DNA from: an uncultured Eubacteriales bacterium
GTDB lineage: Bacteria > Bacillota > Clostridia > Christensenellales > Aristaeellaceae
Assembly: GCA_902765395.1 (NCBI GenBank)
Contig: CACWZP010000014.1
Coordinates: 16,555-80,554 of the forward strand
Length of the DNA stretch: 64,000 bases
Direction: 5' to 3'
A program made the translations under genes and the position numbers. Shown here piece by piece: positions 42,682 through 53,582 of this stretch. Numbering within the stretch: the stretch's first letter is position 1; each line of letters starts with the position of its first letter. The notes below the pieces were generated by a model, which had not been told where the DNA came from, did no database searches, and saw only the letters and a list, made by a program, of their open reading frames with translations.

Positions 42682-42703
42682 GGCGGGGCGATGCCGCCCC
42701 GCC
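42682..42703. other. GC-rich hairpin between pgk and tpiA
   Basis: GGCGGGGCG-ATGC-CGCCCCGCC, a perfect nine-base stem in the 64-base gap. No U-tract follows on the minus strand, so it is more likely an mRNA processing or stability element than a terminator. Confidence 0.6.
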
Positions 42704-42718
42704 GTATTGTTCATTGGA

Positions 42719-43909
<1,191 letters not shown>

Positions 43910-43942
43910 AGAGCGTCACTCCTTAATCATATTGATACCCAT

Positions 43943-43951
43943 ATTCTAACA
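43943..43951 (-). promoter_or_regulatory. Extended -10 promoter of pgk-tpiA-gpmA
   Basis: TGT-TAGAAT on the minus strand (TAGAAT at 43948-43943). The region 17 bases upstream (TTTTAA) is a poor -35, so the extended TG probably compensates. Confidence 0.5.
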
Positions 43952-44066
43952 CATTCCCGAGGAAATTAAAAGGGGCTTTCGCCCATTCAGCTCTATAAAA
44001 TTTGCGTTGAATGTGTCCGGATCGGCAAAAACCGCGGCGTTCGACGGATTACTCTTAACGAAGAAG

Positions 44067-44075
44067 TGATATACT
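44067..44075 (+). promoter_or_regulatory. Extended -10 promoter of the ecf operon
   Basis: TGA-TATACT with no good -35. An ATG at 44066 lies in it, which supports the start at 44135. Confidence 0.5.
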
Positions 44076-44134
44076 TACCAATAATACACTTTTCCGGGGC
44101 GGTTTCCATGCCGCTCCGGCGGAGGCCTTTCAGC

Positions 44135-45895
44135 ATGAAAAAAGCGATCATCGAGGCGAAGAACGTCTCTTTCACCTATGAGGGCGCGCCATCTCCGGCG
44201 GTACAGGACGTGAGCCTGACCGTCACGGAGGGCGAGTTCCTGGCCATACTGGGCCGAAACGGCAGCGGCAAGAGCACCTTTGCCAAGCTCCTGAACGCGC
44301 TGCAGCTGCCCTCCTCCGGCCAGCTGACCGTGAACGGCATCCGTCCCGAGACCGAGGACGACTGCTATGAGGTGCGCAAGTCCTGCGGCATGGTGTTCCA
44401 GAACCCGGACAACCAGATCGTCACCACCATCGTGGAGGAGGACTGCGCCTTCGGGCTTGAGAACCTTGGCACGCCCCCGCAGGAGATCCGCGCTCGGGTG
44501 GACGACGCCCTGCGCAGCGTGGGCATGAGCGACTACGCCCAGGCTTCCCCCTCCATGCTTTCCGGCGGCCAGAAGCAGCGCATCGCCGTGGCGGGCGTGC
44601 TGGCCATGAAGCCCAGGATCATCGTGTTCGACGAATCCACCGCCATGCTGGACCCCATCGGGCGGCGGGACGTTTTCAGCCTGGCCAGGAAGCTGAACCT
44701 GGAGGAGGGCATCACCATCGTGTGGATCACCCACTTCATGGAGGAAGCCGCGCTGGCGGACCGACTGGTCGTGATGGACAGCGGCCGGATCGCCCTGGAG
44801 GGCGCGCCCCGGGAGGTGTTCGCCCGGACGGAGCAGGTGCTCTCGCTGGGGCTGGATGTGCCCGAGATGATGAAGCTGGCGGACGCGCTGCGCCAGGCAG
44901 GTGTGAAGCTGCCGGAGGGACTGATGACCGTCAACGAGATGGCGGTGGAGCTGAGCGGCAGGCCCCATGCCGCGCCGAATGCCGCCGCCGAGGCGCCTGA
45001 AGAAAAAGCCGCCGCGCCGGGCGGAAAAGCCGTGATCGAGGTGCGCGACCTCACCCACGTCTACATGGCCGGCACGCCCTTTGAGGCCAAGGCGCTTGAC
45101 AGCGTGAGCCTGGATATCGCCCAGGGCGAGTTCATCGGCATCATCGGCCACACCGGCAGCGGCAAGAGCACGCTGATCAGCCATCTGAACGGGCTGGAGA
45201 AATCCCTGCCCGGCGAGGTGAAGGTGAACGGCGTCGACCTGGGCGACAAGGACACCAATCTGATCGACGTGCGCCGAAACGTGGGCCTGGTGTTCCAGTA
45301 CCCGGAATACCAGCTGTTTGAGGAAACCGTGGCCAAGGACGTGGCCTATGGGCCGACGAACCTTGGACTCGATCCAAATGAGATCGACGCGCGGGTGACC
45401 TGGGCGCTTAAGCAGGTGGGTCTTGACCCGGCGGAGGTGGCGGAAAAGTCCCCCTTCGAGCTTTCCGGCGGCCAGAAGCGGCGCGTGGCCATCGCGGGCG
45501 TGCTGGCCATGAAGCCGGCCATACTGATCCTGGACGAGCCGGCGGCGGGCCTGGACCCGCAGGGCCGTCGGGACATGCTGCAGCTGATCCGCGGCATCCA
45601 CGACAACGGCACCACCGTGGTGATGGTCTCCCACTCCATGGACGACGTGGGCCGGTTCTGTGACAAGCTGTACGTGCTGAGCAAGGGCGAGATCGCCTAT
45701 TCCGGCACGCCGGCGGAGGTGTTCACCCACGACCGGCGGCTGCACGAGATCGGCCTGGACGTGCCGGAGTGCGCCAAGCTGGCGCGGCGGCTGCGGGAAG
45801 CGGGCTTCGACATGCCCGCCGACATCTATCGCACGGAGGACGTCTGCGCCGCCATCGTGCGCAATCTGAACGCGGGAGGTGAGGCAGCATGCTGA
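44135..45895 (+). CDS. Fused energy-coupling factor ATPase EcfA1-EcfA2
   Basis: The two ATPase subunits of the ECF vitamin transporter are joined in one 586 aa chain. The first half (residues 1 to about 285) has Walker A GRNGSGKST, signature LSGGQKQR and an ESTAMLDP Walker B. A linker rich in Ala/Glu/Pro at about 288-315 leads to the second half, with GHTGSGKST, LSGGQKRR and ILDEPAAGLDP. Normally ecfA1 and ecfA2 are adjacent genes. The ATG at 44135 follows GGAGG by ten bases. The end overlaps ecfT by seven bases. Confidence 0.92.
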   Translation: MKKAIIEAKNVSFTYEGAPSPAVQDVSLTVTEGEFLAILGRNGSGKSTFAKLLNALQLPSSGQLTVNGIRPETEDDCYEVRKSCGMVFQNPDNQIVTTIVEEDCAFGLENLGTPPQEIRARVDDALRSVGMSDYAQASPSMLSGGQKQRIAVAGVLAMKPRIIVFDESTAMLDPIGRRDVFSLARKLNLEEGITIVWITHFMEEAALADRLVVMDSGRIALEGAPREVFARTEQVLSLGLDVPEMMKLADALRQAGVKLPEGLMTVNEMAVELSGRPHAAPNAAAEAPEEKAAAPGGKAVIEVRDLTHVYMAGTPFEAKALDSVSLDIAQGEFIGIIGHTGSGKSTLISHLNGLEKSLPGEVKVNGVDLGDKDTNLIDVRRNVGLVFQYPEYQLFEETVAKDVAYGPTNLGLDPNEIDARVTWALKQVGLDPAEVAEKSPFELSGGQKRRVAIAGVLAMKPAILILDEPAAGLDPQGRRDMLQLIRGIHDNGTTVVMVSHSMDDVGRFCDKLYVLSKGEIAYSGTPAEVFTHDRRLHEIGLDVPECAKLARRLREAGFDMPADIYRTEDVCAAIVRNLNAGGEAAC

Positions 45896-46698
45896 AGGGC
45901 ATGACGCTGGGCCAGTATTTCCCCGGGGATTCGCTGATCCACCGGCTGGACCCCCGAACCAAGCTGCTGGCCACCATCGCGCTGATCGCCATCGTGTTCG
46001 TGTCCCAGGGCTTTGCGGGCTTTCTGCTGATCGCGGCCTTCGTGCTGGCCTGCGCGGCTTCCACGAAGATCCACCTGAAGTTCCTGATCCGCGGACTGAA
46101 GCCCATATTCTTCATCATCGTATTCACGTTTGTTCTGAATCTGTTCTTCCAGACGGGCGGGAATGAGCTGGTGCGCGTGGGCCCGGTGCGCATCACCGAC
46201 CAGGGCCTGCGCATGGCCTCGTTCATGGCCGTGCGGCTGATCCTGCTGGTGGTCTGCTCCCAGCTTCTGACGCTGACCACCTCCCCCATCGCCCTGACCG
46301 ACGGCCTGGAGACGCTGTTCCGGCCGCTGACGGTGATCCACTTCCCGGCCCACGAGATCGCCATGATGATGTCCATCGCGCTGCGGTTCATTCCCACGCT
46401 AATGGACGAGGCGGACAAGATCATGAAGGCCCAGAAGGCCCGCGGCGCGAACTTTGAGACCGGCAGCCTGATCCAGCGAGCCAAGGCCATGATCCCGCTG
46501 CTGGTGCCGCTGTTCGTGGGCGCGTTCCGCCGGGCCGAGGAGCTGGCTCTGGCCATGGACGCCCGCTGCTACCGCGGCGGCGCGGGCCGCACCCGCATGA
46601 AGCAGCTGAAGTTCCAGGGGATCGACGCCCTGGCGGCGCTGGCGATCCTCATGCTGCTGGCGGCGGTGATCGTACTCAACCATTTCAGGGTGTTCTGA
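45889..46698 (+). CDS. ecfT: Energy-coupling factor transmembrane protein EcfT
   Basis: Membrane scaffold of the ECF transporter that couples the ATPases to interchangeable substrate-binding S components. The 269 aa protein begins with DSLIHRLDPRTKL, has several membrane helices, and the two cytoplasmic coupling motifs KAQKARGANF and LAMDARCYRGG with the A-R-G triplets that contact the ATPases. The S components must be encoded elsewhere, as in group II ECF systems. It is followed by truA after two bases, the common Firmicutes order. Confidence 0.95.
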   Translation: MLKGMTLGQYFPGDSLIHRLDPRTKLLATIALIAIVFVSQGFAGFLLIAAFVLACAASTKIHLKFLIRGLKPIFFIIVFTFVLNLFFQTGGNELVRVGPVRITDQGLRMASFMAVRLILLVVCSQLLTLTTSPIALTDGLETLFRPLTVIHFPAHEIAMMMSIALRFIPTLMDEADKIMKAQKARGANFETGSLIQRAKAMIPLLVPLFVGAFRRAEELALAMDARCYRGGAGRTRMKQLKFQGIDALAALAILMLLAAVIVLNHFRVF

Positions 46699-46700
46699 CC

Positions 46701-47486
46701 ATGCCCAGGATCCACATGATCGTCGAGTACGACGGTACGGATTACGCCGGCTGGCAGCGCCAGAGCAATGCCCTGGCGGTGCAGCAGGTCATCGAGGAGA
46801 AGCTGGAGAAGCTCACCGGGGAGAAGATCGTTCTCCACGGGGCCAGCCGCACCGACGCCGGGGTGCACGCCCTGGGCCAGTCCGTACACTTTGACACCGA
46901 CAGCCATATCCCCGGCGAAAAGTTCAGCTACGCGCTGAACACCATGCTGCCCCACGACATCCGGGTGATCCTTTCCGAGGATGCCGCGCCGGACTTCCAC
47001 GCCCGCTTTTCCACGAAGGGCAAGCGCTACCGCTATCTGTTCTGGGACGCGCCCCACGCCGGGGCGTTGAACCGCAACACCCACGCCCACAGCATCTATC
47101 CGCTGGACGTGGAGAGGATGCAGGCAGAGGCCAACGCCCTGATCGGCACCCACGACTTTGCCGCCTTCGCGGCCAGCGGCTCGGTGGTGAAGGACACCGT
47201 GCGCACCATCTGGCGCGCGGAGGTCACACGGGAGGGCCACGAGGTGAAGCTGATCGTGGAGGGCAGCGGATTCCTCTACAACATGGTGCGCATCATCGCC
47301 GGGACGCTTCGGGACGTGGGCTCCGGCAAGCTGGAGAGCGGCGCGCTGGCGCGGGCCATCGAGACCGGCGACCGGCTGGACCTGGGCGTCACCGCCCCGG
47401 CCCACGGGCTGACGCTGATGGATGTGTTCTACGCCATCCCGGACACCTGCCATATCCCCGTGCCGCCCAAGGAGGTGCGCCCATGA
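46701..47486 (+). CDS. truA: tRNA pseudouridine synthase A
   Basis: Makes pseudouridine at positions 38-40 of tRNA. The 261 aa protein has the catalytic aspartate in ASRTDAGVHA, an N-terminal VEYDGTDYAGWQRQ and FLYNMVRIIAGTL. It is in the ecf operon; its stop region overlaps the ybaK start by four bases. Confidence 0.97.
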   Translation: MPRIHMIVEYDGTDYAGWQRQSNALAVQQVIEEKLEKLTGEKIVLHGASRTDAGVHALGQSVHFDTDSHIPGEKFSYALNTMLPHDIRVILSEDAAPDFHARFSTKGKRYRYLFWDAPHAGALNRNTHAHSIYPLDVERMQAEANALIGTHDFAAFAASGSVVKDTVRTIWRAEVTREGHEVKLIVEGSGFLYNMVRIIAGTLRDVGSGKLESGALARAIETGDRLDLGVTAPAHGLTLMDVFYAIPDTCHIPVPPKEVRP

Positions 47487-47956
47487 CCATTACCAACGCC
47501 ATGCGCCTTTTAAAGCAGGCGAATATTCCCTTCGACACCAGCGAGTACGAGGTGGACGAGAGCGACCTCTCCGGCGTGCATGCCGCGGCGGAACTCGGCG
47601 TGGAGCCGGACTGCGTGTTCAAGACGCTGGTGGCCCGGGGCGGCAAGAACGGGCTGTACGTGTTCGTGATCCCCGTGGCGGAGGAACTGGATCTGAAAAA
47701 GTGCGCCGCCGCCGTGGGCGAGAAGAAGGTGGAGATGATCCACGTGAAGGAACTGCTGGGGCTCACGGGCTACATCCGCGGCGGCTGCTCCCCCATCGGC
47801 ATGAAGAAGAAGTATCCCACCTTCATCGACGAGATCGCCACGCTGTTCGACAGAATCTATGTCAGCGCCGGCATGCGCGGCCAGCAGCTGATATTGAACC
47901 CGGAGGACCTGCGCGCCTACACCGAAGCACAGTTCGTCGACCTGACGAAGCGCTGA
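47483..47956 (+). CDS. ybaK: Cys-tRNA(Pro)/Cys-tRNA(Cys) deacylase YbaK
   Basis: Trans-editing enzyme that hydrolyses cysteine mischarged onto tRNA(Pro). The 157 aa protein has AAELGVEPDCVFKTLV and the family-typical GYIRGGCSPIGMKKK. It overlaps truA by four bases and so belongs to the same transcript, which places tRNA modification and editing together. Confidence 0.93.
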   Translation: MTITNAMRLLKQANIPFDTSEYEVDESDLSGVHAAAELGVEPDCVFKTLVARGGKNGLYVFVIPVAEELDLKKCAAAVGEKKVEMIHVKELLGLTGYIRGGCSPIGMKKKYPTFIDEIATLFDRIYVSAGMRGQQLILNPEDLRAYTEAQFVDLTKR

Positions 47957-47980
47957 ACGAGAAAAAGGAGGCTACCCACA

Positions 47981-48268
47981 ATGATTCGCCACATCGTGAT
48001 GTTCAAAATCAAGGACGAGTACAAGGACGAGATTCCCCAGCTGGTGGAGAATTTCAAGGGCATGAAGGGCCGTATCGAAGGCATGCTGGACCTGGAGGCG
48101 GGCGCAGACATCCTGTACAGCGAGCGCAGCTACGACCTGGCGCTGACCACCGTGTTTGAGGACCGGGCTGCCTTTGACGCCTACCAGACCCACCCGGTGC
48201 ACCTGCCGGTGAAGAAGCGCATGCACGAGGTGCGCAGCGGGTCGGTTGCGTGCGACTTTGAGATGTAG
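47981..48268 (+). CDS. Dabb (stress-responsive alpha/beta barrel) family protein
   Basis: A 95 aa ferredoxin-like dimeric alpha/beta-barrel protein: IRHIVMFKIKDEY at the start and YDLALTTVFEDRAAFDAYQTHPVH, the family's typical core (cut into two in the sequence by no insertion). The biochemical role of most members is unknown. AAAGGAGG precedes the ATG. Last gene of the ecf-truA operon. Confidence 0.88.
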   Translation: MIRHIVMFKIKDEYKDEIPQLVENFKGMKGRIEGMLDLEAGADILYSERSYDLALTTVFEDRAAFDAYQTHPVHLPVKKRMHEVRSGSVACDFEM

Positions 48269-48411
48269 AGTTGAGAGTTTAGAGTTCAGTTCCGGAGGAA
48301 ATTCTTGCGGATTTCTTTGATTCCAGGATTAAGCGTGCCGTCTTGCGGACGGAGGCATCATCAACGGCTCATTTCATGCTCTGAACTCTCAACTCTAAAC
48401 TCTGAACTCTC
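48266..48411. repeat. Inverted low-complexity GAGTT repeat element
   Basis: GAGAGTTTAGAGTTCAG-type sequence at 48266-48289 recurs inverted at 48381-48411 (CTGAACTCTCAACTCTAAAC and on). The arms enclose about 90 bases, and the left arm overlaps the stop codon of the Dabb gene. No coding potential is seen within. Confidence 0.55.
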
Positions 48412-48415
48412 AAAC

Positions 48416-48451
48416 AAAAAGCCCCCCGATCGACAGCGTCAATCGAGAGGC
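48416..48451 (-). terminator. Terminator of the GGGtGRT gene
   Basis: On the minus strand GCCTCTCGAT pairs with ATCGGGGGGC (two G-U pairs), followed by T5. It lies 15 bases after the stop. Confidence 0.8.
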
Positions 48452-48466
48452 ATTTTTGTTTTGGGA

Positions 48467-49483
48467 TTACTTCATGGCCTCTTCAACAGCCACGGCCACG
48501 GCGACGGTGGCGCCGACCATGGGGTTGTTGCCCATGCCCAGGAAGCCCATCATCTCCACGTGCGCGGGCACGGAGGAGGAGCCGGCGAACTGGGCGTCGG
48601 AGTGCATGCGGCCCATGGTGTCGGTCATGCCGTAGGAGGCGGGGCCGGCGGCCATGTTGTCGGGATGCAGGGTGCGGCCGGTGCCGCCGCCGGAAGCCAC
48701 GGAGAAGTACTTCTTGCCGGCTTCCCAGCGTTCCTTCTTATAGGTGCCAGCCACGGGGTGCTGGAAGCGGGTGGGGTTGGTGGAGTTGCCAGTGATGGAA
48801 ACATCGGCATTCTCGTGCCACATGATGGCCACGCCCTCGCGCACGTCGTCCGCGCCGTAGCAGTTCACCTTCGCGCGGTCGCCGGTGGAGTAAGCGGTCT
48901 TGGAGACGACGGTCAGCGCGTGGTCTTCCTTCACGTCGGCAGACAGGTAGTCATACTTGGTCTGCACGTAGGTGAAGCCGTTGATGCGGCTGATGATCAT
49001 GGCGGCGTCCTTGCCCAGACCGTTCAGGATGACGCGCAGGGGCTTGGTGCGCACCTTGTTGGCGTTCAGCGCGATCTTGATGGCGCCCTCGGCGGCGGCG
49101 AAGGACTCGTGGCCGGCCAGGAAGGCGAAGCACTCGGTCTCCTCCTCCAGCAGGCGCGCGCCCAGGTTGCCGTGGCCGATGCCGACCTGGCGCTGGTCCG
49201 CGACGGAGCCGGGGATGCAGAAGGCCTGCAGGCCAACGCCGATGCAGCGGGCGGCCTCGGCGGCGGTCTTGACGCCTTCCTTCATGGCGATGGCGGCACC
49301 CAGCTCATAGGCCCACTTCGCGTTTTCGAAGCAGATGGGCTGCGTGCTCTCCACGATCTTGTAGGCGTCCACGCCCTTGGCGTTGTTGAAAGCCTTCACT
49401 TCGTCGAAATCCTTGAAGCCATATTTGTCCAGGATGGGCTGGATCTGCGGCATACGACCTTCATAATTCTCAAACAGAGCCAT
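48467..49483 (-). CDS. GGGtGRT-family protein
   Basis: A 338 aa member of the family named for the motif SGGGTGRTLHPDN (about residues 262-274). The function is unknown. Other conserved-looking stretches are GIGHGNLGARLLEEETECF, AGHESFAAAEGA and a C-terminal glycine-rich MGFLGMGNNPMVGATVAVA. There is no signal peptide, membrane helix or cysteine cluster. AGGAGG precedes the ATG. It is 18 bases downstream of the Fe-S scaffold-like gene, a pairing I believe recurs in anaerobes, so the two probably act together. Confidence 0.85.
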   Translation of the reverse strand: MALFENYEGRMPQIQPILDKYGFKDFDEVKAFNNAKGVDAYKIVESTQPICFENAKWAYELGAAIAMKEGVKTAAEAARCIGVGLQAFCIPGSVADQRQVGIGHGNLGARLLEEETECFAFLAGHESFAAAEGAIKIALNANKVRTKPLRVILNGLGKDAAMIISRINGFTYVQTKYDYLSADVKEDHALTVVSKTAYSTGDRAKVNCYGADDVREGVAIMWHENADVSITGNSTNPTRFQHPVAGTYKKERWEAGKKYFSVASGGGTGRTLHPDNMAAGPASYGMTDTMGRMHSDAQFAGSSSVPAHVEMMGFLGMGNNPMVGATVAVAVAVEEAMK

Positions 49484-49501
49484 TCTTTGCGCACCTCCTA
49501 A

Positions 49502-50203
49502 TTACTCTTTGCGCGGGTCAATCCACTTGACCGCGCCGTCCTCGGCCTTGAAGCGGCCGTAGGTGCCGATGTTCTTCTCATAGGCCTCGTTGGGAGACAT
49601 GCCGCCCTTGATGGCGTCCATCATCTTGCCCAGGGAGAGGAACTGATAGCCGCAAACCTGGTCGTCCTTGTCCAGGGCGATCTTCACGACGTAGCCCTCG
49701 GTCATCTCCAGGTAGCGCACGCCCTTGGCCTTGGTGCCGTACATGGTGCCCACCATGGACCTCAGGCCCTTGCCCAGGTCTTCCAGGCCGGCGCCGATGC
49801 GCAGACCGTCGTCGGAGAAGGCGGACTGGGTGCGGCCATAGACGATCTGCAGGAACAGCTCGCGCATGGCGGTGTTGATGGCGTCGCACACCAGGTCGGT
49901 GTTCAGCGCCTCCAGAATGGTCTTGCCGGGCAGGATCTCGGCGGCCATGGCGGCGGAGTGGGTCATGCCGGAGCAGCCGATGGTCTCCACCAGGGCTTCC
50001 TCAATGACGCCGTCCTTCACGTTCAGGCTCAGCTTGCAGGTGCCCTGCTGCGGGGCGCACCAGCCGATGCCGTGGGTGTAGCCGGAGATGTCCTTGATCT
50101 CCTTGGCCTGTACCCATTTGCCCTCCTCGGGGATGGGAGCCGGGCCATGGTTCGGGCCCTTGGCCACGCATACCATTTCCTCAACTTCGCGGGAATATTG
50201 CAT
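49502..50203 (-). CDS. Fe-S cluster assembly scaffold-like (NifU/IscU N-domain) protein
   Basis: A 233 aa protein from the ATG at 50203 (MQYSREVEEM), eight bases after AGGAGG. The first part resembles NifU_N/IscU: IGWCAPQQGTCKLSL, then VETIGCSGMTHSAAMAAEIL, which parallels the IscU GCxxSxAS cluster-binding site. Residues about 150-233 are an extension not found in IscU. No cysteine desulfurase is adjacent. Partner of the GGGtGRT protein downstream. The substrate or client is unknown. Confidence 0.82.
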   Translation of the reverse strand: MQYSREVEEMVCVAKGPNHGPAPIPEEGKWVQAKEIKDISGYTHGIGWCAPQQGTCKLSLNVKDGVIEEALVETIGCSGMTHSAAMAAEILPGKTILEALNTDLVCDAINTAMRELFLQIVYGRTQSAFSDDGLRIGAGLEDLGKGLRSMVGTMYGTKAKGVRYLEMTEGYVVKIALDKDDQVCGYQFLSLGKMMDAIKGGMSPNEAYEKNIGTYGRFKAEDGAVKWIDPRKE

Positions 50204-50291
50204 ACTGCTTACCTCCTTGTAGCTTCGTCTCATGCCAAGCATGATTTGTTCGTTGATGAAACATACGGCGTATGGGTTCATCATCATTCCA

Positions 50292-50320
50292 ATTTTAACA
50301 CGGAAATGGGCGATTTGCAA
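50292..50320 (-). promoter_or_regulatory. Sigma-A promoter of the scaffold-GGGtGRT operon
   Basis: TTGCAA (50320-50315), 17-base spacer, TAAAAT (50297-50292) with extended TGT, minus strand. It gives a leader of about 80 bases. Confidence 0.75.
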
Positions 50321-50347
50321 TCTGTATTGTTATAGTTTACATTACAT

Positions 50348-50365
50348 TGTTGTGAAATCATAACA
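50348..50365. promoter_or_regulatory. Palindromic site between divergent redox-related genes
   Basis: TGTTGTG-AAAT-CATAACA (six of seven arm positions pair) lies between the promoters of the scaffold operon and the C-GCAxxG-C-C gene. It loosely recalls Rex or CRP/FNR sites but matches neither consensus well. A 12-bp palindrome GTTATATATAAC follows at 50379-50390. Confidence 0.4.
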
Positions 50366-50426
50366 TTTTAAGATGTTAGTTATATATAACCTATACACAA
50401 TTTTCGTGGCATTTCCGCCTCCTGTG

Positions 50427-50435
50427 TGCTATAAT
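50427..50435 (+). promoter_or_regulatory. Extended -10 promoter of the C-GCAxxG-C-C gene
   Basis: TGC-TATAAT (TATAAT at 50430-50435) with a weak -35 (TGGCAT, 50407-50412, 17-base spacer). Confidence 0.65.
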
Positions 50436-50457
50436 GGGCAAAGGAGGGTTTACACCT

Positions 50458-50922
50458 ATGAACGAGAGCATCAATCACGCCGATCGCGCGCGGGAGCTGT
50501 TCCTTGCGGGTTACAGCTGCGCCCAAGCGGTGGTCTGCGCCTTCGGGGACGTGACCGGACTGGATATCGACGCCGCCGCACGGCTGGCCTCGTCCTTTGG
50601 CGGCGGACTGTCGCGGCTGCGGGAGGTCTGCGGCACGGTCAGCGGCGCGGCCATCGTGCTGGGCATCGTCCGGGGCTATTCCGACCCGAAGGACTATGCC
50701 GCCAAAAACGCCCACTATGCGCTGGTACAGGAGTTTACCCGGCGCTTCAGGGAGGCCAACGGCTCCATCGTCTGCCGGGAGCTTTTGAAGGACGTTGAGA
50801 CCATCCCCGGCGGCGAGCCGGAGATGCGCACGCCGGAGTACTATCAAAAGCGTCCCTGCCCCGCCCTGGCGGCCTGCGCGGCGGGCATCCTGGAGGAAAT
50901 GCTCCGGGAAACCGAACCCTGA
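50458..50922 (+). CDS. C-GCAxxG-C-C family (putative redox-active) protein
   Basis: A 154 aa protein of the family named for its cysteine pattern. Cysteines occur in YSCAQAVVCAF, EVCGTVSGAA, IVCRELL and RPCPALAACAAG. The family is common in anaerobes and sometimes fused to or near redox proteins; the function is not established. The ATG at 50458 follows AAAGGAGGG; an earlier ATG lies in the -10 hexamer. It is divergent from the Fe-S scaffold operon across 254 bases. Confidence 0.85.
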   Translation: MNESINHADRARELFLAGYSCAQAVVCAFGDVTGLDIDAAARLASSFGGGLSRLREVCGTVSGAAIVLGIVRGYSDPKDYAAKNAHYALVQEFTRRFREANGSIVCRELLKDVETIPGGEPEMRTPEYYQKRPCPALAACAAGILEEMLRETEP

Positions 50923-50956
50923 TCTATCCTAATATTGCCCACTTTTTCCACAGAGT

Positions 50957-52415
<1,459 letters not shown>

Positions 52416-52425
52416 GGGGCATGAC

Positions 52426-52459
52426 AAAGGGTCGCTGCTTTTTGCAGCGACCCTTTTTT
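52426..52459 (+). terminator. Rho-independent terminator of eno
   Basis: Perfect stem AAAGGGTCGCTGC/GCAGCGACCCTTT with T5 loop and a T6 tail; AAA on the other side may help end the converging glf transcript. Confidence 0.92.
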
Positions 52460-52462
52460 GCT

Positions 52463-53572
52463 CTACAGCTCTTTCTCCGCCAGCTTCAGCGCGGCGGCGA
52501 TGGTCTGGTCCATGTCGTAGTACTTGTACTCACCCAGCCTGCCGCCGAAGATCACCTTCTGCTCTTTATCGGCCAGGGCCTTGTATTGCTGGTACAGCGC
52601 GCCGTTTTTCGCGTCGTTCACGGGATAGTAGGGCTCGTCTCCCGGCTTCCATTCGCTGGAGTACTCCCGGCTGATGACGGTTTTGGGTAGATCGTTGCCT
52701 TCCGCGTCCTTGCCGAACTCGAACCACTTATGCTCGATGATCCGCGTCCAGGGCGTCTCGCGATCGGTATAGTTCACGGCGGCGTTGCCCTGGAAGTTGG
52801 GCGTGTCCAGAAGCTCCGTCTCAAACCTCACGGAGCGATACTCCAGCGTGCCCAGGCTGTAGCCAAAATAGGCGTCGATGGGCCCGGTGTAGATCACCTT
52901 TTCCGCCAGCGCATCCAGCTCCGCCCTGTTTTCAAAGTAATCGCATTTCAGCCGCACCTCGATGCCCTTCAGCAGGTTCTCCACAAGCTTCGTGTAGCCG
53001 CCGATGGGGATGCCCTGGTAGAGGGCGTTGAAGTAGTTGTTGTCGAAGGTCAGCCGCACGGGCAGCCGCTTGATGATGAAGGCGGGCAGGTCCTTGCAGT
53101 CCCGGCCCCACTGCTTTTCGGTGTAGCCCTTCACCAGCTTTTCAAAGATGTCCCGGCCCACCAGGCTGATGGCCTGCTCCTCCAGGTTCCTGGGCTCGCC
53201 GGTGATCTCCGCACGCTGCTCATCGATCTTCGCCTTCGCCTCCTCCGGCGTCACCACGCCCCACATCTTGTTGAAGGTGTACATGTTGAAGGGCAGCGAG
53301 TACAGCTCGCCCCTGTAATTGGCCACCGGCGCGTTGGTGAAGCGGTTGAAGTCGGCGTAGCGGATCACGTAGTCCCATACCTTTTTGTCGTTGGTGTGGA
53401 AGATGTGCGCACCGTACTTGTGCACATGGATGTCCTCCACGTCTTCGGTGTACACGTTGCCGGCGATGTTGCCGCGCCGGTCGATCACCAGCACCTTCTT
53501 CCCCGCGTCCGCCGCCTGGCGGGCAAAGGTGGCGCCGAACAGGCCGGAGCCCACGATGAGATAGTCGTACAT
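52463..53572 (-). CDS. glf: UDP-galactopyranose mutase
   Basis: FAD enzyme that converts UDP-galactopyranose to UDP-galactofuranose, the donor for galactofuranose-containing glycans. 369 aa from the ATG at 53572, eight bases after GAGG. Motifs are IVGSGLFGATFA and VIDRRGNIAGNVY for FAD, the YGAHIFHT segment, FNRFTNAP and the C-terminal FGGRLGEYKYYDMD. It lies just downstream of two glycosyltransferases, which probably use its product. Confidence 0.96.
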   Translation of the reverse strand: MYDYLIVGSGLFGATFARQAADAGKKVLVIDRRGNIAGNVYTEDVEDIHVHKYGAHIFHTNDKKVWDYVIRYADFNRFTNAPVANYRGELYSLPFNMYTFNKMWGVVTPEEAKAKIDEQRAEITGEPRNLEEQAISLVGRDIFEKLVKGYTEKQWGRDCKDLPAFIIKRLPVRLTFDNNYFNALYQGIPIGGYTKLVENLLKGIEVRLKCDYFENRAELDALAEKVIYTGPIDAYFGYSLGTLEYRSVRFETELLDTPNFQGNAAVNYTDRETPWTRIIEHKWFEFGKDAEGNDLPKTVISREYSSEWKPGDEPYYPVNDAKNGALYQQYKALADKEQKVIFGGRLGEYKYYDMDQTIAAALKLAEKEL

Positions 53573-53582
53573 ATTCAATTCC

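Noticed and set aside
50204-50320. N-terminal extension of the Fe-S scaffold-like protein
   Set aside because: The in-frame upstream codons give a sequence unlike the family, and AGGAGG stands eight bases before the ATG at 50203; the extension would begin at the promoter's -35 hexamer.
50348-50365. Calling the palindrome a Rex, FNR or CRP site
   Set aside because: The arm spacing and several bases disagree with each consensus, so it is kept as an unassigned palindrome.
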